A stretch of 64,000 nucleotides of DNA from Koleobacter methoxysyntrophicus (GTDB lineage Bacteria > Bacillota > Thermosediminibacteria > Koleobacterales > Koleobacteraceae): the NCBI RefSeq assembly GCF_017301615.1, contig NZ_CP059066.1, forward strand, positions 1,843,001 through 1,907,000. Reading direction: 5' to 3'. Below the pieces are notes generated by a model. The model saw nothing but the letters and a program-made list of their open reading frames with translations, ran no database searches and was not told the origin of the DNA. The position numbers were made by a program, and so were the translations under genes. Below are positions 1-9,012 of the stretch, piece by piece (positions within the stretch are counted from its first letter, which is position 1; each line of letters begins with the position of its first letter).

Positions 1-2
1 TA

Positions 3-287
3 ACCCTTAAGGACCAGGGCATCCAGGGGAGCAGGATTATGAAGGAAATATCAGCTGTCGTCCCATCAGATGTTAAATTGACCCAACTGTCTGTCAGCGA
101 AGAAAAGGGTCTGGTTATTTCGGGAATAACGGAGTCTAATTCATCCATAGCACAGTTTATGGTAAACTTAGAAAACTCCCGTTATTTTGAGGAAATCAGG
201 CTCAGCTATATCAAAAGGGAAGATAATAAAGGAGAAACCGATACCCTTTTATTTGAGCTAGCGGGGGAACTGGAAGGAAGGGATTGA
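3..287 (+). CDS. pilN: PilN-like type IV pilus assembly protein, 5'-truncated
   Basis: The reading frame is open from the window edge, so only the C-terminal part of the protein is present. An internal Met at 39 is not taken as the start because the upstream codons continue the same alpha-helical segment. The visible part has the PilN C-terminal alpha/beta fold (VPSDVKLTQL, then GLVISGITESNSSIAQFM), the ferredoxin-like domain that sits outside the membrane. PilN pairs with PilO to form the inner-membrane alignment complex of type IV pili or competence pseudopili. pilO follows after 1 nt, which supports the call. The N-terminal PilM-binding peptide and membrane helix lie outside the window. 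Confidence 0.72.
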   Translation, partial: TLKDQGIQGSRIMKEISAVVPSDVKLTQLSVSEEKGLVISGITESNSSIAQFMVNLENSRYFEEIRLSYIKREDNKGETDTLLFELAGELEGRD

Positions 288-288
288 G

Positions 289-915
289 TTGAAGGTCAAA
301 CTAAAGGGTAGAGAAAGAAACCTTGTAATATTTCTGGCTGCTGTTATGCTGTTTTTTTCCTATTATTCCTTCCTCATACGACCCCGGTTGAGCAAAATAC
401 AGGAACTGGATAGAGAGATATTACAGGTAAAAACTGAGCTGCAGCAGGGGCAGAAGGCTAAAGAGGCAGTTATTTTCAAGAAACAGGAATTTTCTATAAA
501 AAAAGAAAATCTGGAGCATCTAAAGGATGCCGTCTCTGAAAACTTGGGGATACCGGAAATTATTGCCGATATAGAACAAACTATGAATAATTGTAGAATT
601 GTTGAAGATTACCTCATTCCCGGAACCGTTAGTTATGATGAGTCAACAGCCTGTTATTCCATCCCTATAAGACTGGGGTTCACAGGTGAATACCGGGATA
701 TGACCTCATTTTTAGAAGCCCTGGAGGGGAAGCGGAGATTAATAAATATTAAGGAAGTTCATATTAAAAGGGACGAACAGGTATTTACCCCTAGCAAACC
801 CCTGAAGGGTGAGGTGGTAATGCTGATATATGCCTATACAGATAGGGAAAATCCTTCGAATATGCCGGAACCTTTTTTAAAGGGTAGTTTTGGTAAAGAG
901 GCCCCTTTTAGGTAA
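289..915 (+). CDS. pilO: PilO-like type IV pilus assembly protein
   Basis: A 208-aa protein with one N-terminal membrane segment (about residues 12-30), a charged coiled coil (about 35-85) and a C-terminal alpha/beta domain. This is the PilO architecture. It starts at TTG 289, one base after the pilN stop, so the two are translationally coupled. Known role: PilO heterodimerises with PilN and links the cytoplasmic PilM ring to the outer parts of a type IV pilus or transformation pseudopilus. The region about 125-150 (IRLGFTGEYRDMTSFLEAL) is the typical PilO core strand-helix. Sequence identity in this family is low, so the call leans on position and topology. Confidence 0.7.
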   Translation: MKVKLKGRERNLVIFLAAVMLFFSYYSFLIRPRLSKIQELDREILQVKTELQQGQKAKEAVIFKKQEFSIKKENLEHLKDAVSENLGIPEIIADIEQTMNNCRIVEDYLIPGTVSYDESTACYSIPIRLGFTGEYRDMTSFLEALEGKRRLINIKEVHIKRDEQVFTPSKPLKGEVVMLIYAYTDRENPSNMPEPFLKGSFGKEAPFR

Positions 916-963
916 AGCAGTAAAAAGATGCTTGGGATATGATTTTTAAGTAGGTGGTTATCT

Positions 964-1476
964 ATGAAAAATAAAAACATAGTGTTAACGGGATTCATGG
1001 GGACGGGGAAGACAACGGCAGGAAAGATTATAGCAGGGGAACTTTCTATGGAATTCATTGATACGGATAAAGAGATCGAGAAACGGGCAGAAGAGAGCAT
1101 TCAGGAGCTCTTCGAACATTACGGGGAGGAATATTTCAGGGATTTAGAAGAAGAAATTGTAGAGGCGGTATCCAGCAGAGAGAATGCTGTTATAGCAACT
1201 GGGGGCGGAGTCATCCTCAGGGATAAAAATGTTAAGCATCTCAAAAAAAACGGTGTTATCTTCCTGCTTACGGCCGATTTTCAGGAAATCCTCAAAAGGC
1301 TGGATAATTGCAATACAAGACCGCTTTTAAAGAAGGGAAAGGATGAATTATTGAAACTTATGGAGATGAGGAATGAACGCTATATTAAAACTGCTGATTT
1401 TATCGTGGAAACCACGGGCAAAACACCTTTTTATGTAGCCCGGGAAATAATCGACATTTTTAAAAGAATAGTATAG
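964..1476 (+). CDS. aroK: Shikimate kinase
   Basis: A 170-aa NMP-kinase-fold enzyme that phosphorylates shikimate with ATP in the chorismate pathway. Visible motifs are the P-loop GFMGTGKTT near residue 10, the shikimate-binding DTD near 33 (IDTDKEIE), the ATGGGVI loop near 78 and the lid TRPLL near 118. Length is normal for the family. It starts at ATG 964 after GGTGGTT. It lies 48 bp after pilO in the same direction and ends in a small hairpin. It belongs functionally with pheA, aroF and tyrA at the far right of the window, but is not linked to them. Confidence 0.93.
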   Translation: MKNKNIVLTGFMGTGKTTAGKIIAGELSMEFIDTDKEIEKRAEESIQELFEHYGEEYFRDLEEEIVEAVSSRENAVIATGGGVILRDKNVKHLKKNGVIFLLTADFQEILKRLDNCNTRPLLKKGKDELLKLMEMRNERYIKTADFIVETTGKTPFYVAREIIDIFKRIV

Positions 1477-1477
1477 T

Positions 1478-1497
1478 GCCGCATCCTGTGATGCGGC
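1478..1497 (+). terminator. Hairpin after aroK
   Basis: A 7-bp perfect stem (GCCGCAT / ATGCGGC) lies directly behind the aroK stop between convergent genes. No T-run follows, so termination strength is uncertain. Confidence 0.4.
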
Positions 1498-1558
1498 TGG
1501 AAAGTTTCGAAAAATTATATATTGAACTAAGTGTCTATATGGAATTGGCATCCATGGA

Positions 1559-1918
1559 TTATTCGACCTCTTTATCAGTTTCCGGCACTTTATCAGTTTC
1601 CGGGCTGCCGTCGGGTTTATATTTCGGTTTTAAAAAATTATTCATAATTGTCTCTATGAAATTAACTATGTCTTCTGCGGAAGGTTGTTTGCTGTAAGAT
1701 TCTTCAAACAGAGCACTGACCTCACTGTTATCTCTGGCATTTATCAGGTTGAAAAGTTTTTCAACAGCATTAGGATTTACCGCTTTGCCCGGCGGGGCAT
1801 TAAAGACATCGATAAATGTTAGAAAGGTTTCAATAAGTACCCGATTGTCTGGAGTGGCAAAAGGTATAAAAGCCTTTAAAAGGGAAATACTTTTTTCATC
1901 GATGCCCATATCTATCAT
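1559..1918 (-). CDS. Hypothetical small acidic helical protein
   Basis: A 119-aa protein of unknown function. I start it at the ATG at 1918, because GGAGGG lies 6 nt upstream; a TTG further up (1936) would bury that ribosome site. It has no membrane segment or signal peptide. The middle is predicted helical (ISLLKAFIPF, VEKLFNLINA, DIVNFIETIM). The acidic tail carries an imperfect repeat, SPETDKVPETDKE, encoded by two near-identical 18-bp units near 1575-1605. It is convergent with aroK and divergent from hprK. I recognise no family; small Firmicute proteins of this kind are often regulators or chaperone-like, but nothing here proves that. Confidence 0.55.
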   Translation of the reverse strand: MIDMGIDEKSISLLKAFIPFATPDNRVLIETFLTFIDVFNAPPGKAVNPNAVEKLFNLINARDNSEVSALFEESYSKQPSAEDIVNFIETIMNNFLKPKYKPDGSPETDKVPETDKEVE

Positions 1919-2132
1919 ATTATCCCTCCAATCCAAAAGGAATTTTTGTTTTCCCTTATTTTCTTGTTATATAGTATGCTTTTAGATTAAAAATTGCTAA
2001 AAAAATAATATAGAAGGCTAGGAGCCAAATTAACAGTCGCTTATGTGTTTGCCATTAATTCAACTGGATTTGCGGTATCCTGAGTAAAGTATATAGTCAG
2101 TAAAATATATTGATAGAAGGAAGGGCTTTCAG

Positions 2133-3077
2133 TTGGGAAAAATAAGTCTGGGTAGAATAATCGAAAAGATGACTTTAGAGATTCTTGTATGCGGTGAAAC
2201 TTTACCTGATATCTCTGTAAGTGATTTAAACAGACCGGGTCTTGAACTGGCAGGGTTTTTTGAATATTTTGCATTCGAACGAATCCAGATCATGGGGATG
2301 ACCGAGATTTCCTTTATAAAGGGTTTATCTGCTGAGGTCAGAAAGGAACGTATTGGAAAGCTGCTGTCATATGAACTGCCGTGTATTATAATTACAAGGA
2401 ATCAAGAGCCTCCAGTAGAGCTTCTGGAACTGGCACGAGAGAAAAAGAGATGGTTATTAAGAACCACGCAAGCTACCACCAGATTTATCAGCAGATTGAC
2501 TAACTTCCTTGAGAGCGAACTGGCACCCAGAACTACCGTTCACGGAGTCCTGATGGATATCTACGGGGTTGGGGTGCTGCTCCAAGGGGAAAGCGGTATA
2601 GGAAAGAGTGAAACGGCAGTGGAGCTTATCAAAAGGGGCCATCGCCTGGTGGCTGATGATGTGGTGGAAATAAAACAAGTAGCGAAAAATGTCTTAGTAG
2701 GTATGGCACCGGAGTTGATTAAATATTATATAGAAGTGAGAGGCCTTGGAATAATCGATGTTAAGACTATTTTTGGCGCCGGGGCGGTAAGGGATGACAT
2801 CAGGATCGATTTAGTGTTAAATGTCGTAGAATGGGATAAGTTTAGGGAATTCGACCGATTGGGAATCCGAGAAGAAAAGACGACTATCCTGGATTCAGCG
2901 GTACCTCTCAAAACAATACCTATACGGCCGGGTAGAAACCTGGCTGCTATTATAGAGGTTGCTGCTATGAACCATAGATTAATAGAAATGGGTTACAATG
3001 CCGCACTGCAATTCAGCCGCCGGGTTTATGACAAAACATCAAAAAAGAGTAATGAAGAAGATAAAAGTTTGAAATAA
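2133..3077 (+). CDS. hprK: HPr kinase/phosphorylase
   Basis: A bifunctional enzyme that phosphorylates HPr (or Crh) on Ser46 and removes that phosphate, the sensor of carbon catabolite repression in Firmicutes. The N-terminal DRTGG-like domain (SDLNRPGLELAGFF) precedes the kinase core. HGVLMDIYGVGVLL leads into the Walker A GESGIGKSE near residue 155, followed by the HprK signature EVRGLGIIDV near 205 and the C-terminal RPGRNLAAIIEVAAMN. Length 314 aa is normal. Start TTG 2133 has a GAAGG site about 10 nt upstream; ATG 2169 is an alternative but would trim the first helix. It is not in an operon with ptsH here. Confidence 0.95.
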   Translation: MGKISLGRIIEKMTLEILVCGETLPDISVSDLNRPGLELAGFFEYFAFERIQIMGMTEISFIKGLSAEVRKERIGKLLSYELPCIIITRNQEPPVELLELAREKKRWLLRTTQATTRFISRLTNFLESELAPRTTVHGVLMDIYGVGVLLQGESGIGKSETAVELIKRGHRLVADDVVEIKQVAKNVLVGMAPELIKYYIEVRGLGIIDVKTIFGAGAVRDDIRIDLVLNVVEWDKFREFDRLGIREEKTTILDSAVPLKTIPIRPGRNLAAIIEVAAMNHRLIEMGYNAALQFSRRVYDKTSKKSNEEDKSLK

Positions 3078-3093
3078 ATAATTTTAAGAAATT

Positions 3094-4539
3094 TTAGAGA
3101 AGGGAATCCCTTTCGGGTTTTTCCCTTCTTTTTTCTATACCTATGAAACGTGAAGAAAACAGGGCAATGAGATTTATCAAGGCCAGCAGTAAGTAAAGCT
3201 GGCGGATAGCGGCAGCTTCGGGGTGCGGATGAGCCGCTGCAGAAAACAGGTCTGCCCGCGACTTCAAAATAATACCCGTAAGGGTAGACCCGAACACCGA
3301 GCCCAAAAACCTGAGCATGTTGAAAAGGCCTGATGCGCTTCCAACTCTATCAGACTTCACTGAACCTACAATTGCTGCGGCCAGGGGTGAAGAGCAGAAT
3401 CCATTGCCCAGCCCGAAAAGACCTGTAAAGGTAATTATATACACATAAGAAGTGTCTCCACCGATCATTGATAAAAAGAACATCGAAAATATTATTGCGA
3501 GGATACCTATAATAACCGGCAGCCTTGAGCCAAACTTGTCCACTAACTTTCCGGCGAAGGGTGCCGACAGCATAGTGATGAACGGTTGGAAGAGAATGAT
3601 CATACCGGTAATGGACGGGGTAAAACCCGATACCCTCTGAAGATAGAGCGGCATGAGAATTGAAGAGCTGATCATTGTGCTCATTTGGATAAAACTTACC
3701 AGCACAGTTGATGAAAAGGTCCTATTTAACATAAGGGTTAAATCAACCAGTGGAGTGGATATCCGAGTTTCTCTGTAAATAAAAAAAATTACAGCAATAA
3801 GGGATACAGAAAAAAGGAACAAAACCGTTAATGAGGTCCACCCTATGCTTTCTCCATAGGTTAATCCCAACAACAAGCTGGTTATGCTCAGTATCATCAA
3901 TCCTGCCCCTAAAATATCTATCCTTTCGAAAACCCTCTGGGGTTTTACTTTAGGAAGGGTCATGTAGGCCGATATAAGGGCGATAAGGCCTATAGGCACG
4001 TTTGCGATGAATATAGTATTCCATCCGCCCAGGTCGATTAAAAACCCACCCAGGGACGGCCCAAGGGCAGAACCAGCACCGATTGCTGCACCCCAAAACC
4101 CCATTGCCTGTCCCCTTCTGTCGGCAGGAAAGACGTGGGTGATAATAGCTAGAGACATGGGGTTGATTGAAGCAGCTCCGGAAGCCTGGATAAATCTAGA
4201 AAATAGAAGCAATGGGAAACTTCGTGAGATAGAGCACAGAATAGACCCCGTAACAAACAGGGACAGCCCGAATAGGTATACTTTCCTATGACCAAACATA
4301 TCTCCTAGCTTTCCGTATATTGGCATAATTACCGTATATGTCAGGAGATAAATGGTTATAATCCACGTAATTTTATCAACATCTATATTGAGGTCTTCCA
4401 TTATAGAGTTTAAGGCTACATTAACCATACTGCTGTTTAACAAAGACAGTACGACCCCGAGAAGGAGCGTGCCCAAGATCAAATTCGGGGATTTTAATAC
4501 TTTCAGTTCTTCGCCAGCTGTTGCTGAACGGTCAGCCAT
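3094..4539 (-). CDS. MFS drug exporter, DHA2 (EmrB/QacA) type
   Basis: A membrane transporter of about 480 aa with 14 predicted helices, as in the DHA2 drug:H+ antiporters. Motif A appears as GKLGDMFGHRKVYLFG between helices 2 and 3, and motif C as GAAIGAGSALGPSLGG in helix 5. The start chosen is ATG 4539 (MADRSATAGE), preceded by an AAGGGGGA site. A longer reading from 4584 would overlap ttcA by 44 nt and has no better site. The stop of ttcA lies 1 nt upstream, so the two are co-transcribed and probably coupled. The substrate cannot be read from sequence. The 3' end contains the hprK terminator. Confidence 0.85.
   Translation of the reverse strand: MADRSATAGEELKVLKSPNLILGTLLLGVVLSLLNSSMVNVALNSIMEDLNIDVDKITWIITIYLLTYTVIMPIYGKLGDMFGHRKVYLFGLSLFVTGSILCSISRSFPLLLFSRFIQASGAASINPMSLAIITHVFPADRRGQAMGFWGAAIGAGSALGPSLGGFLIDLGGWNTIFIANVPIGLIALISAYMTLPKVKPQRVFERIDILGAGLMILSITSLLLGLTYGESIGWTSLTVLFLFSVSLIAVIFFIYRETRISTPLVDLTLMLNRTFSSTVLVSFIQMSTMISSSILMPLYLQRVSGFTPSITGMIILFQPFITMLSAPFAGKLVDKFGSRLPVIIGILAIIFSMFFLSMIGGDTSYVYIITFTGLFGLGNGFCSSPLAAAIVGSVKSDRVGSASGLFNMLRFLGSVFGSTLTGIILKSRADLFSAAAHPHPEAAAIRQLYLLLALINLIALFSSRFIGIEKRREKPERDSLL
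3099..3134 (+). terminator. Intrinsic terminator of hprK
   Basis: AGAAGGGAA pairs with TTCCCTTCT and six T residues follow. The hairpin lies inside the last codons of the convergent MFS gene, so the terminator is embedded in coding DNA. Confidence 0.75.
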
Positions 4540-4540
4540 T

Positions 4541-5278
4541 TTATTTTTCCCCCTTTTTAAGCCATAACCCCGACAGATCAACATTTGACAGAGCTGTAAG
4601 CAGGTTTTCCCTTGCAGATGGGATCAACTGCTCCATTGCATCTATTAGACCCTTGACCTCATCCCTTTTTGTATTCCCGTTGGCGGGGCAGGGGTTGTGT
4701 ATTACAGGCAGGTTTTCCGAGTCTACTATAGACCGGATTACCCTTTCCTGCAGGTAAACAAGGGGCCTTATCAGGGTCAGCCCCGATCTGTCCAGATAAA
4801 TCCTGGGTTGAAAAGAACTCAGCTTTCCGGTGAATACCATATTGAGGAGGAGGGTTTCGATGGCATCATCGGCATGATGACCCAGTGCCACAACATTACA
4901 CCCCAACTCTTTTGCTGCATTGTTTAGGGCTCCGCCCCTCATCTTGGAACAGAGGGAACACGGGTTTTTTTCCTGCCTTTGCTGGAATATGACGGGGCCG
5001 ATATCTGTCTTTTCTATGTGAAGGGGTACCCCTATGTCCTTGCAGAACTCCTCTAAAGGGGCAAAATCTGCGCCCCATCCCAGGTCAAGACAGATTGCAT
5101 GTATTTCGAAATCCAGGTGGGAATACTTTTTTAAAAGATTCAGGATAAACAGCATGGTTATGCTATCTTTGCCACCTGATACACCTACGCCTATCCTATC
5201 TCCCTTCTGGATCATTTTAAAATCCCGAATAGCCCTTTTAACCTTTGTTAAGAACCATTTTCTATAAGAATTCTTCAA
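4541..5278 (-). CDS. TtcA-family PP-loop tRNA thiolation protein
   Basis: A 245-aa ATP pyrophosphatase. The PP-loop SGGKDS sits near residue 35, and a CSLC pair near 120 with a further Cys in NPCPANG near 200 probably ligates an Fe-S cluster, as in TtcA (2-thiocytidine at tRNA position 32). GHHADDAIETLLLN is the family's conserved helix. Related Firmicute proteins may act on other substrates, so the exact nucleotide is inferred. It starts at ATG 5278. It sits in a minus-strand series downstream of the phosphatase-like membrane protein (55-nt gap) and immediately upstream of the MFS gene. Confidence 0.85.
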   Translation of the reverse strand: MKNSYRKWFLTKVKRAIRDFKMIQKGDRIGVGVSGGKDSITMLFILNLLKKYSHLDFEIHAICLDLGWGADFAPLEEFCKDIGVPLHIEKTDIGPVIFQQRQEKNPCSLCSKMRGGALNNAAKELGCNVVALGHHADDAIETLLLNMVFTGKLSSFQPRIYLDRSGLTLIRPLVYLQERVIRSIVDSENLPVIHNPCPANGNTKRDEVKGLIDAMEQLIPSARENLLTALSNVDLSGLWLKKGEK

Positions 5279-5333
5279 AACTGTCCACCCTCTAATTCTT
5301 TAACCTTCTGAAATATTATAACATAAAGGTATA

Positions 5334-7589
5334 TTATTTCACATCCCCTTTTTCTTTTTCTTCCAGAATCAGGTAAGCTGCCAGAGTCACGGCAGATATT
5401 ACACAGGTTGCCGCAGGGGCCACACCCGAGTCATTGAACATTAGGGCTATAAAACTTGCCGTTATGCTTCCCGTCCATCCTGTGACGGTATACGGATATT
5501 TTATAGCAAGGGGTTTAATGTAATTGGCCGGTTTATAAAATATAACCGCAAATATTATTAATGAAAGGATAAAAACACGGGTCCAGATGGTATATTTGAA
5601 AATCCTGAAATTAGTTGATAGTTTCCTGATTATTATATCTTTTACTGTTGAAATCCCGTTCCCCTTTATAAGTTCTATGGTTTTCCCTACATGAGACTGG
5701 GCGTTTTCTACCTGATTCATATCGAAATATATTAGGAAGAGAAGGATACAGGTAACACCCAGGATTCCGCAAAACAATTCCCTTTTAGTTACCCTTTTGT
5801 TCGAAATCTTTAGATAGGTTACAAACAATGCGATAGAGGCGGTAATGGTCCCCCCTACATTTGCTCCTAGAGCCGGTGATGCTAATACGAAAACCGTTAA
5901 AAGATACAACCCTGCAGTAATTTTAAGCCCCAGGCTGTTATATAAACGACCTTCGGTATTTAATCTGTCGAGGATTAATGTGGAACCTGTGATTAAAGAG
6001 CCTATGAAGACCCCCATGTATTCATTGCCTATACCGTAAAAACGAGCACCAATGATGGGGCAGTAACCCAAAACAGAGTTTTTCATTAAAGGAGCACCAG
6101 CCGCAATATCCAGAAGTATAAAAAAAAATGTTATGTTATTAGCAAAAAGAAACATGTCAACGGTTTTTTCGAAGGCTATTTCCAAAATAAAGGTGATTAT
6201 AAATGCAAGGACGAGCAGATAAAAAAAATGGCTGAACAGAGTGGGCGTTGGAATGAGGGAAATTATCAGCAGGGTAATGGGTATAATTGAAATCAACAGC
6301 AGCAGTCCTTTCAGAGCCCTGTTCATTAACGGATGATTTTTTTTCTTATTAAGGAGGATGTAGAGGGTTACAAAAAATACGACAATCTGTAAGGCAATAT
6401 AACCTTTAATTACCGGGGGTCTGTGCCCGTAATTAACCAGCGCATAATCAGCGATGGCCTTTAGTTCTTTCATCATGTCGGTAGAAGGCAGTGAATAGAT
6501 TCGCCCTCCGATCATCGTAGGGTGGGCATTGAGATTGAAAAAAGAAAGCAGTGTAAAGGGTATATCGATATTGGTTATTATACCCCTTCTCCTGGTGGTA
6601 GCCGATGTTAATAAACCCCCATTTATATCCTTGCCTGCACATACCACCGGGGTGAGATTATTCCCCTTTTGTATCATGTCACGTGAAGGGGTGGGGGAGA
6701 TTATTATCAGCCGGTCTTTTTTTAGATTTAATGTTTCTGCAATCCTTCCTATAATTCCATCTGCCCTTCTGATGGCCTCCCGTTTCTGCTCTCTAAAAAT
6801 AGATGTTTTAAGGACCCCTTTGTATTCCTCCAGGCGGGAGGTATCCCCTGTCTCAACTATCAAAAAGTCATTATCTTTAAGGAAGGCTTGAAAGAGTTCA
6901 AAGACCTTTTTGTAATCGGTCCTCAACCCGTTGGGGAACAGGGGGTCTTTTATAAGGCAGTCCCTGCTGATATTCCCTGAAGGGACTATACCGCCAGCGT
7001 CCATTGCAATGAGGGGAGCATATCTCCGGTAGTCGTAAACCGTATCGGCATTTCCGATGACGGCGGTTTTTATTCCGCCGTTTTTGAGAGTCTCACCGAG
7101 AGCCCCCGGAACCACGTCATAATAGAGGGAAAGGTTAGAGTTTATTATTTCCTGAATATTGACAACACATATAGAATCTTTTCCGGGAGAAATACCGGTC
7201 CTCTGGGTAAATAGTTGATCTACAGGGTTGTTCAGGTATACCTCTTTCGAATTAAAAGCCTTTACCTCTCCCGGGCTCCTACCCCGGGTGCCGGCACCGA
7301 TGGTAAGATAGCAGCTGCCCGGGGTTTTCAAGCTGCCCGTATTGGTGTTCATAACCCCGATAGCCCCTTCGGTTAAAAGCCTGTCGATATTTGGGGTTGG
7401 GGTTTCTATAAGTTCATCCAGGCTTATTCTGTCAATGACAACCATTACTATTTTCCCCGGTTCTTCGGCAAGGGCCTTTTGGGCTATATGGGGGTACAGG
7501 AAATTGATGAATATAAATAATAATAACTGTATTAACAGATTTTTTCTGTTTCCGAAAAACCTGTAAAGAAGAATTCCGCGATTTTTCAT
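5334..7589 (-). CDS. Polytopic membrane protein with extracytoplasmic alkaline-phosphatase-like domain
   Basis: A 751-aa protein of no known function. A signal anchor (about residues 15-40) is followed by an extracytoplasmic domain (about 45-390) that looks like the alkaline phosphatase/sulfatase superfamily. Evidence is the opening strand IVMVVIDRIS, a Thr-rich nucleophile-like segment (GSLKTPGSCYLT) and a later DTSRLEEY segment. About ten membrane helices follow (about 400-740). In related superfamily enzymes such domains move phospho-groups between lipids and glycans, so modification of an envelope polymer is a reasonable inference. The canonical metal set is not complete by eye. It starts at ATG 7589, 7 nt after the GT4 stop, with its ribosome site inside that gene. 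Confidence 0.6.
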   Translation of the reverse strand: MKNRGILLYRFFGNRKNLLIQLLLFIFINFLYPHIAQKALAEEPGKIVMVVIDRISLDELIETPTPNIDRLLTEGAIGVMNTNTGSLKTPGSCYLTIGAGTRGRSPGEVKAFNSKEVYLNNPVDQLFTQRTGISPGKDSICVVNIQEIINSNLSLYYDVVPGALGETLKNGGIKTAVIGNADTVYDYRRYAPLIAMDAGGIVPSGNISRDCLIKDPLFPNGLRTDYKKVFELFQAFLKDNDFLIVETGDTSRLEEYKGVLKTSIFREQKREAIRRADGIIGRIAETLNLKKDRLIIISPTPSRDMIQKGNNLTPVVCAGKDINGGLLTSATTRRRGIITNIDIPFTLLSFFNLNAHPTMIGGRIYSLPSTDMMKELKAIADYALVNYGHRPPVIKGYIALQIVVFFVTLYILLNKKKNHPLMNRALKGLLLLISIIPITLLIISLIPTPTLFSHFFYLLVLAFIITFILEIAFEKTVDMFLFANNITFFFILLDIAAGAPLMKNSVLGYCPIIGARFYGIGNEYMGVFIGSLITGSTLILDRLNTEGRLYNSLGLKITAGLYLLTVFVLASPALGANVGGTITASIALFVTYLKISNKRVTKRELFCGILGVTCILLFLIYFDMNQVENAQSHVGKTIELIKGNGISTVKDIIIRKLSTNFRIFKYTIWTRVFILSLIIFAVIFYKPANYIKPLAIKYPYTVTGWTGSITASFIALMFNDSGVAPAATCVISAVTLAAYLILEEKEKGDVK

Positions 7590-7595
7590 TTAAAT

Positions 7596-8774
7596 TTAAC
7601 CTCCATCCTGCTTTTTCTTCTGCTGCGGTTTCTCTTTTGTTTCTTTGTAAATCTCCAGATAGAGCCGTTCTGTGGATTCGAGCATTTTCTCTACAGTATA
7701 CCTTTCCAGGATTGTTTTCTTACCGGCAGACCCCAGGGCCTGGGCAAGTTCCTTATCATTTAAAACCCTTAAAAGCCCTCCCGCCAGGGCAGCTTCATCA
7801 CCGGGATTTACGAGAATACCCGATACGCCGTGTTTTACGACTTCCGGGATACCTCCGACCCCGGTAGCTACAACGGCTTTTTCCATGACCATAGCTTCCA
7901 GAACGGTTATAGGCATTCCTTCTGTCCTGGAAGACAGAGCAAAAACATCCATAATACCCAAGATTTTAGGAATATCATGCCTGTATCCGGTAAAAATTAC
8001 TTTATCCCTGATATTTAAGTTTTCGGCTTCCTTTTCTAATTGGGGCCGGAGGGGGCCGTCGCCTACCATGATAAACCGCACATCGGGAACTAATGAAATC
8101 AGCCTGGAAACTGCCCTTAGCAGGGTACTCAAATCCTTTTGGGGGGCGAATCTGGCAATAGTGCCGATAACACGGGAATTTTTTGGTATTCCCATCTGCT
8201 CCTTTATTCGGTTTACGTTTCCGGATGTCTTATATCTCTTCACATCGATTCCATTCGGTATAACCTTAATTTTTTCCTCTGGGATTCCCCTTTTGGATGT
8301 CAATTCCCTTTTCAGCCCTTCAGAGACGGCTATTATATACCTGAAGAAATACGAAGAAAACCTTTCTGCTGTTTCATAACCCTTTTTTTTAATTCTCTGA
8401 CCGGCATCAAAGGAAACATCATTATGGACAGTATATATACAGTTTTTATATCCCGTTAATCCGGCTGCGATCCCCCCCAATAATGCCGCTTTTAAGCCGT
8501 GGCAGTGAACTACATCAAAAGGATTTTTAAAAAGCAGTTTTATAAGAGAGTATATACATTCTACGTCCGATTTCGGGGAGCAATCACCCTTTATTTCAAC
8601 GGGAATCGAGGTTATGTGTTTATTAACAGGGTTCATGTTTTGAATGAAATCCCTTTCACCTGCCACATATATGGCAAATTTTTGAGGGTCCAGACCGTTT
8701 ATAAGGGATATTATATGTTCTTTCATCCCGCCACCGGCCGGTCTGGTGATAAAAAGCACATGCATCTTTTTCAT
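7596..8774 (-). CDS. GT4-family glycosyltransferase
   Basis: A 392-aa GT-B fold enzyme. N-terminal ITRPAGGGMKEHI is the acceptor-side glycine loop. VVHCHGLKAALLG and IYTVHND are typical of GT4. The donor domain has IPNGIDVKRY, the IARFAPQKDLSTLLRA region, and the retaining motif SRTEGMPITVLEAM with the E-x7-E pair. It resembles EpsD/TuaC-type enzymes of envelope glycan synthesis, with sugar and acceptor unknown. The C-terminal 20 residues are very Lys/Gln-rich. It is the first gene of a minus-strand run with the phosphatase-like membrane protein, suggesting both work on the same polymer. Confidence 0.85.
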   Translation of the reverse strand: MKKMHVLFITRPAGGGMKEHIISLINGLDPQKFAIYVAGERDFIQNMNPVNKHITSIPVEIKGDCSPKSDVECIYSLIKLLFKNPFDVVHCHGLKAALLGGIAAGLTGYKNCIYTVHNDVSFDAGQRIKKKGYETAERFSSYFFRYIIAVSEGLKRELTSKRGIPEEKIKVIPNGIDVKRYKTSGNVNRIKEQMGIPKNSRVIGTIARFAPQKDLSTLLRAVSRLISLVPDVRFIMVGDGPLRPQLEKEAENLNIRDKVIFTGYRHDIPKILGIMDVFALSSRTEGMPITVLEAMVMEKAVVATGVGGIPEVVKHGVSGILVNPGDEAALAGGLLRVLNDKELAQALGSAGKKTILERYTVEKMLESTERLYLEIYKETKEKPQQKKKQDGG

Positions 8775-8911
8775 AATGATAAGCCCCCTGACACCGATTC
8801 TTAAAACTTTATCGGTTAAAACAGTGCTTCTTGTTTGTGGTGATTTTTGATATTTTATCTTATATATTTTCCCATGTACAAAAAAAAATTCTCCCGGCTA
8901 CTTTGGGTAAT

Positions 8912-8944
8912 AAAAAAGGGAATGCATTTTATAAAAACATTCCC
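8912..8944 (-). terminator. Intrinsic terminator of the gltP-type gene
   Basis: Read on the minus strand, GGGAATG pairs with CATTCCC and six T residues follow. It lies about 70 bp after the symporter stop and before the next minus-strand gene. Confidence 0.75.
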
Positions 8945-9012
8945 CGGATTGAAGACAAAACCATTTTGGAATTGGTATTTTTTTAAAAGCGACGATTTTA
9001 TTTTTTGATTCT

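Noticed and set aside
834-1100. Reverse-strand gene
   Set aside because: It lies antisense to pilO and aroK, has no ribosome site and no recognisable protein.
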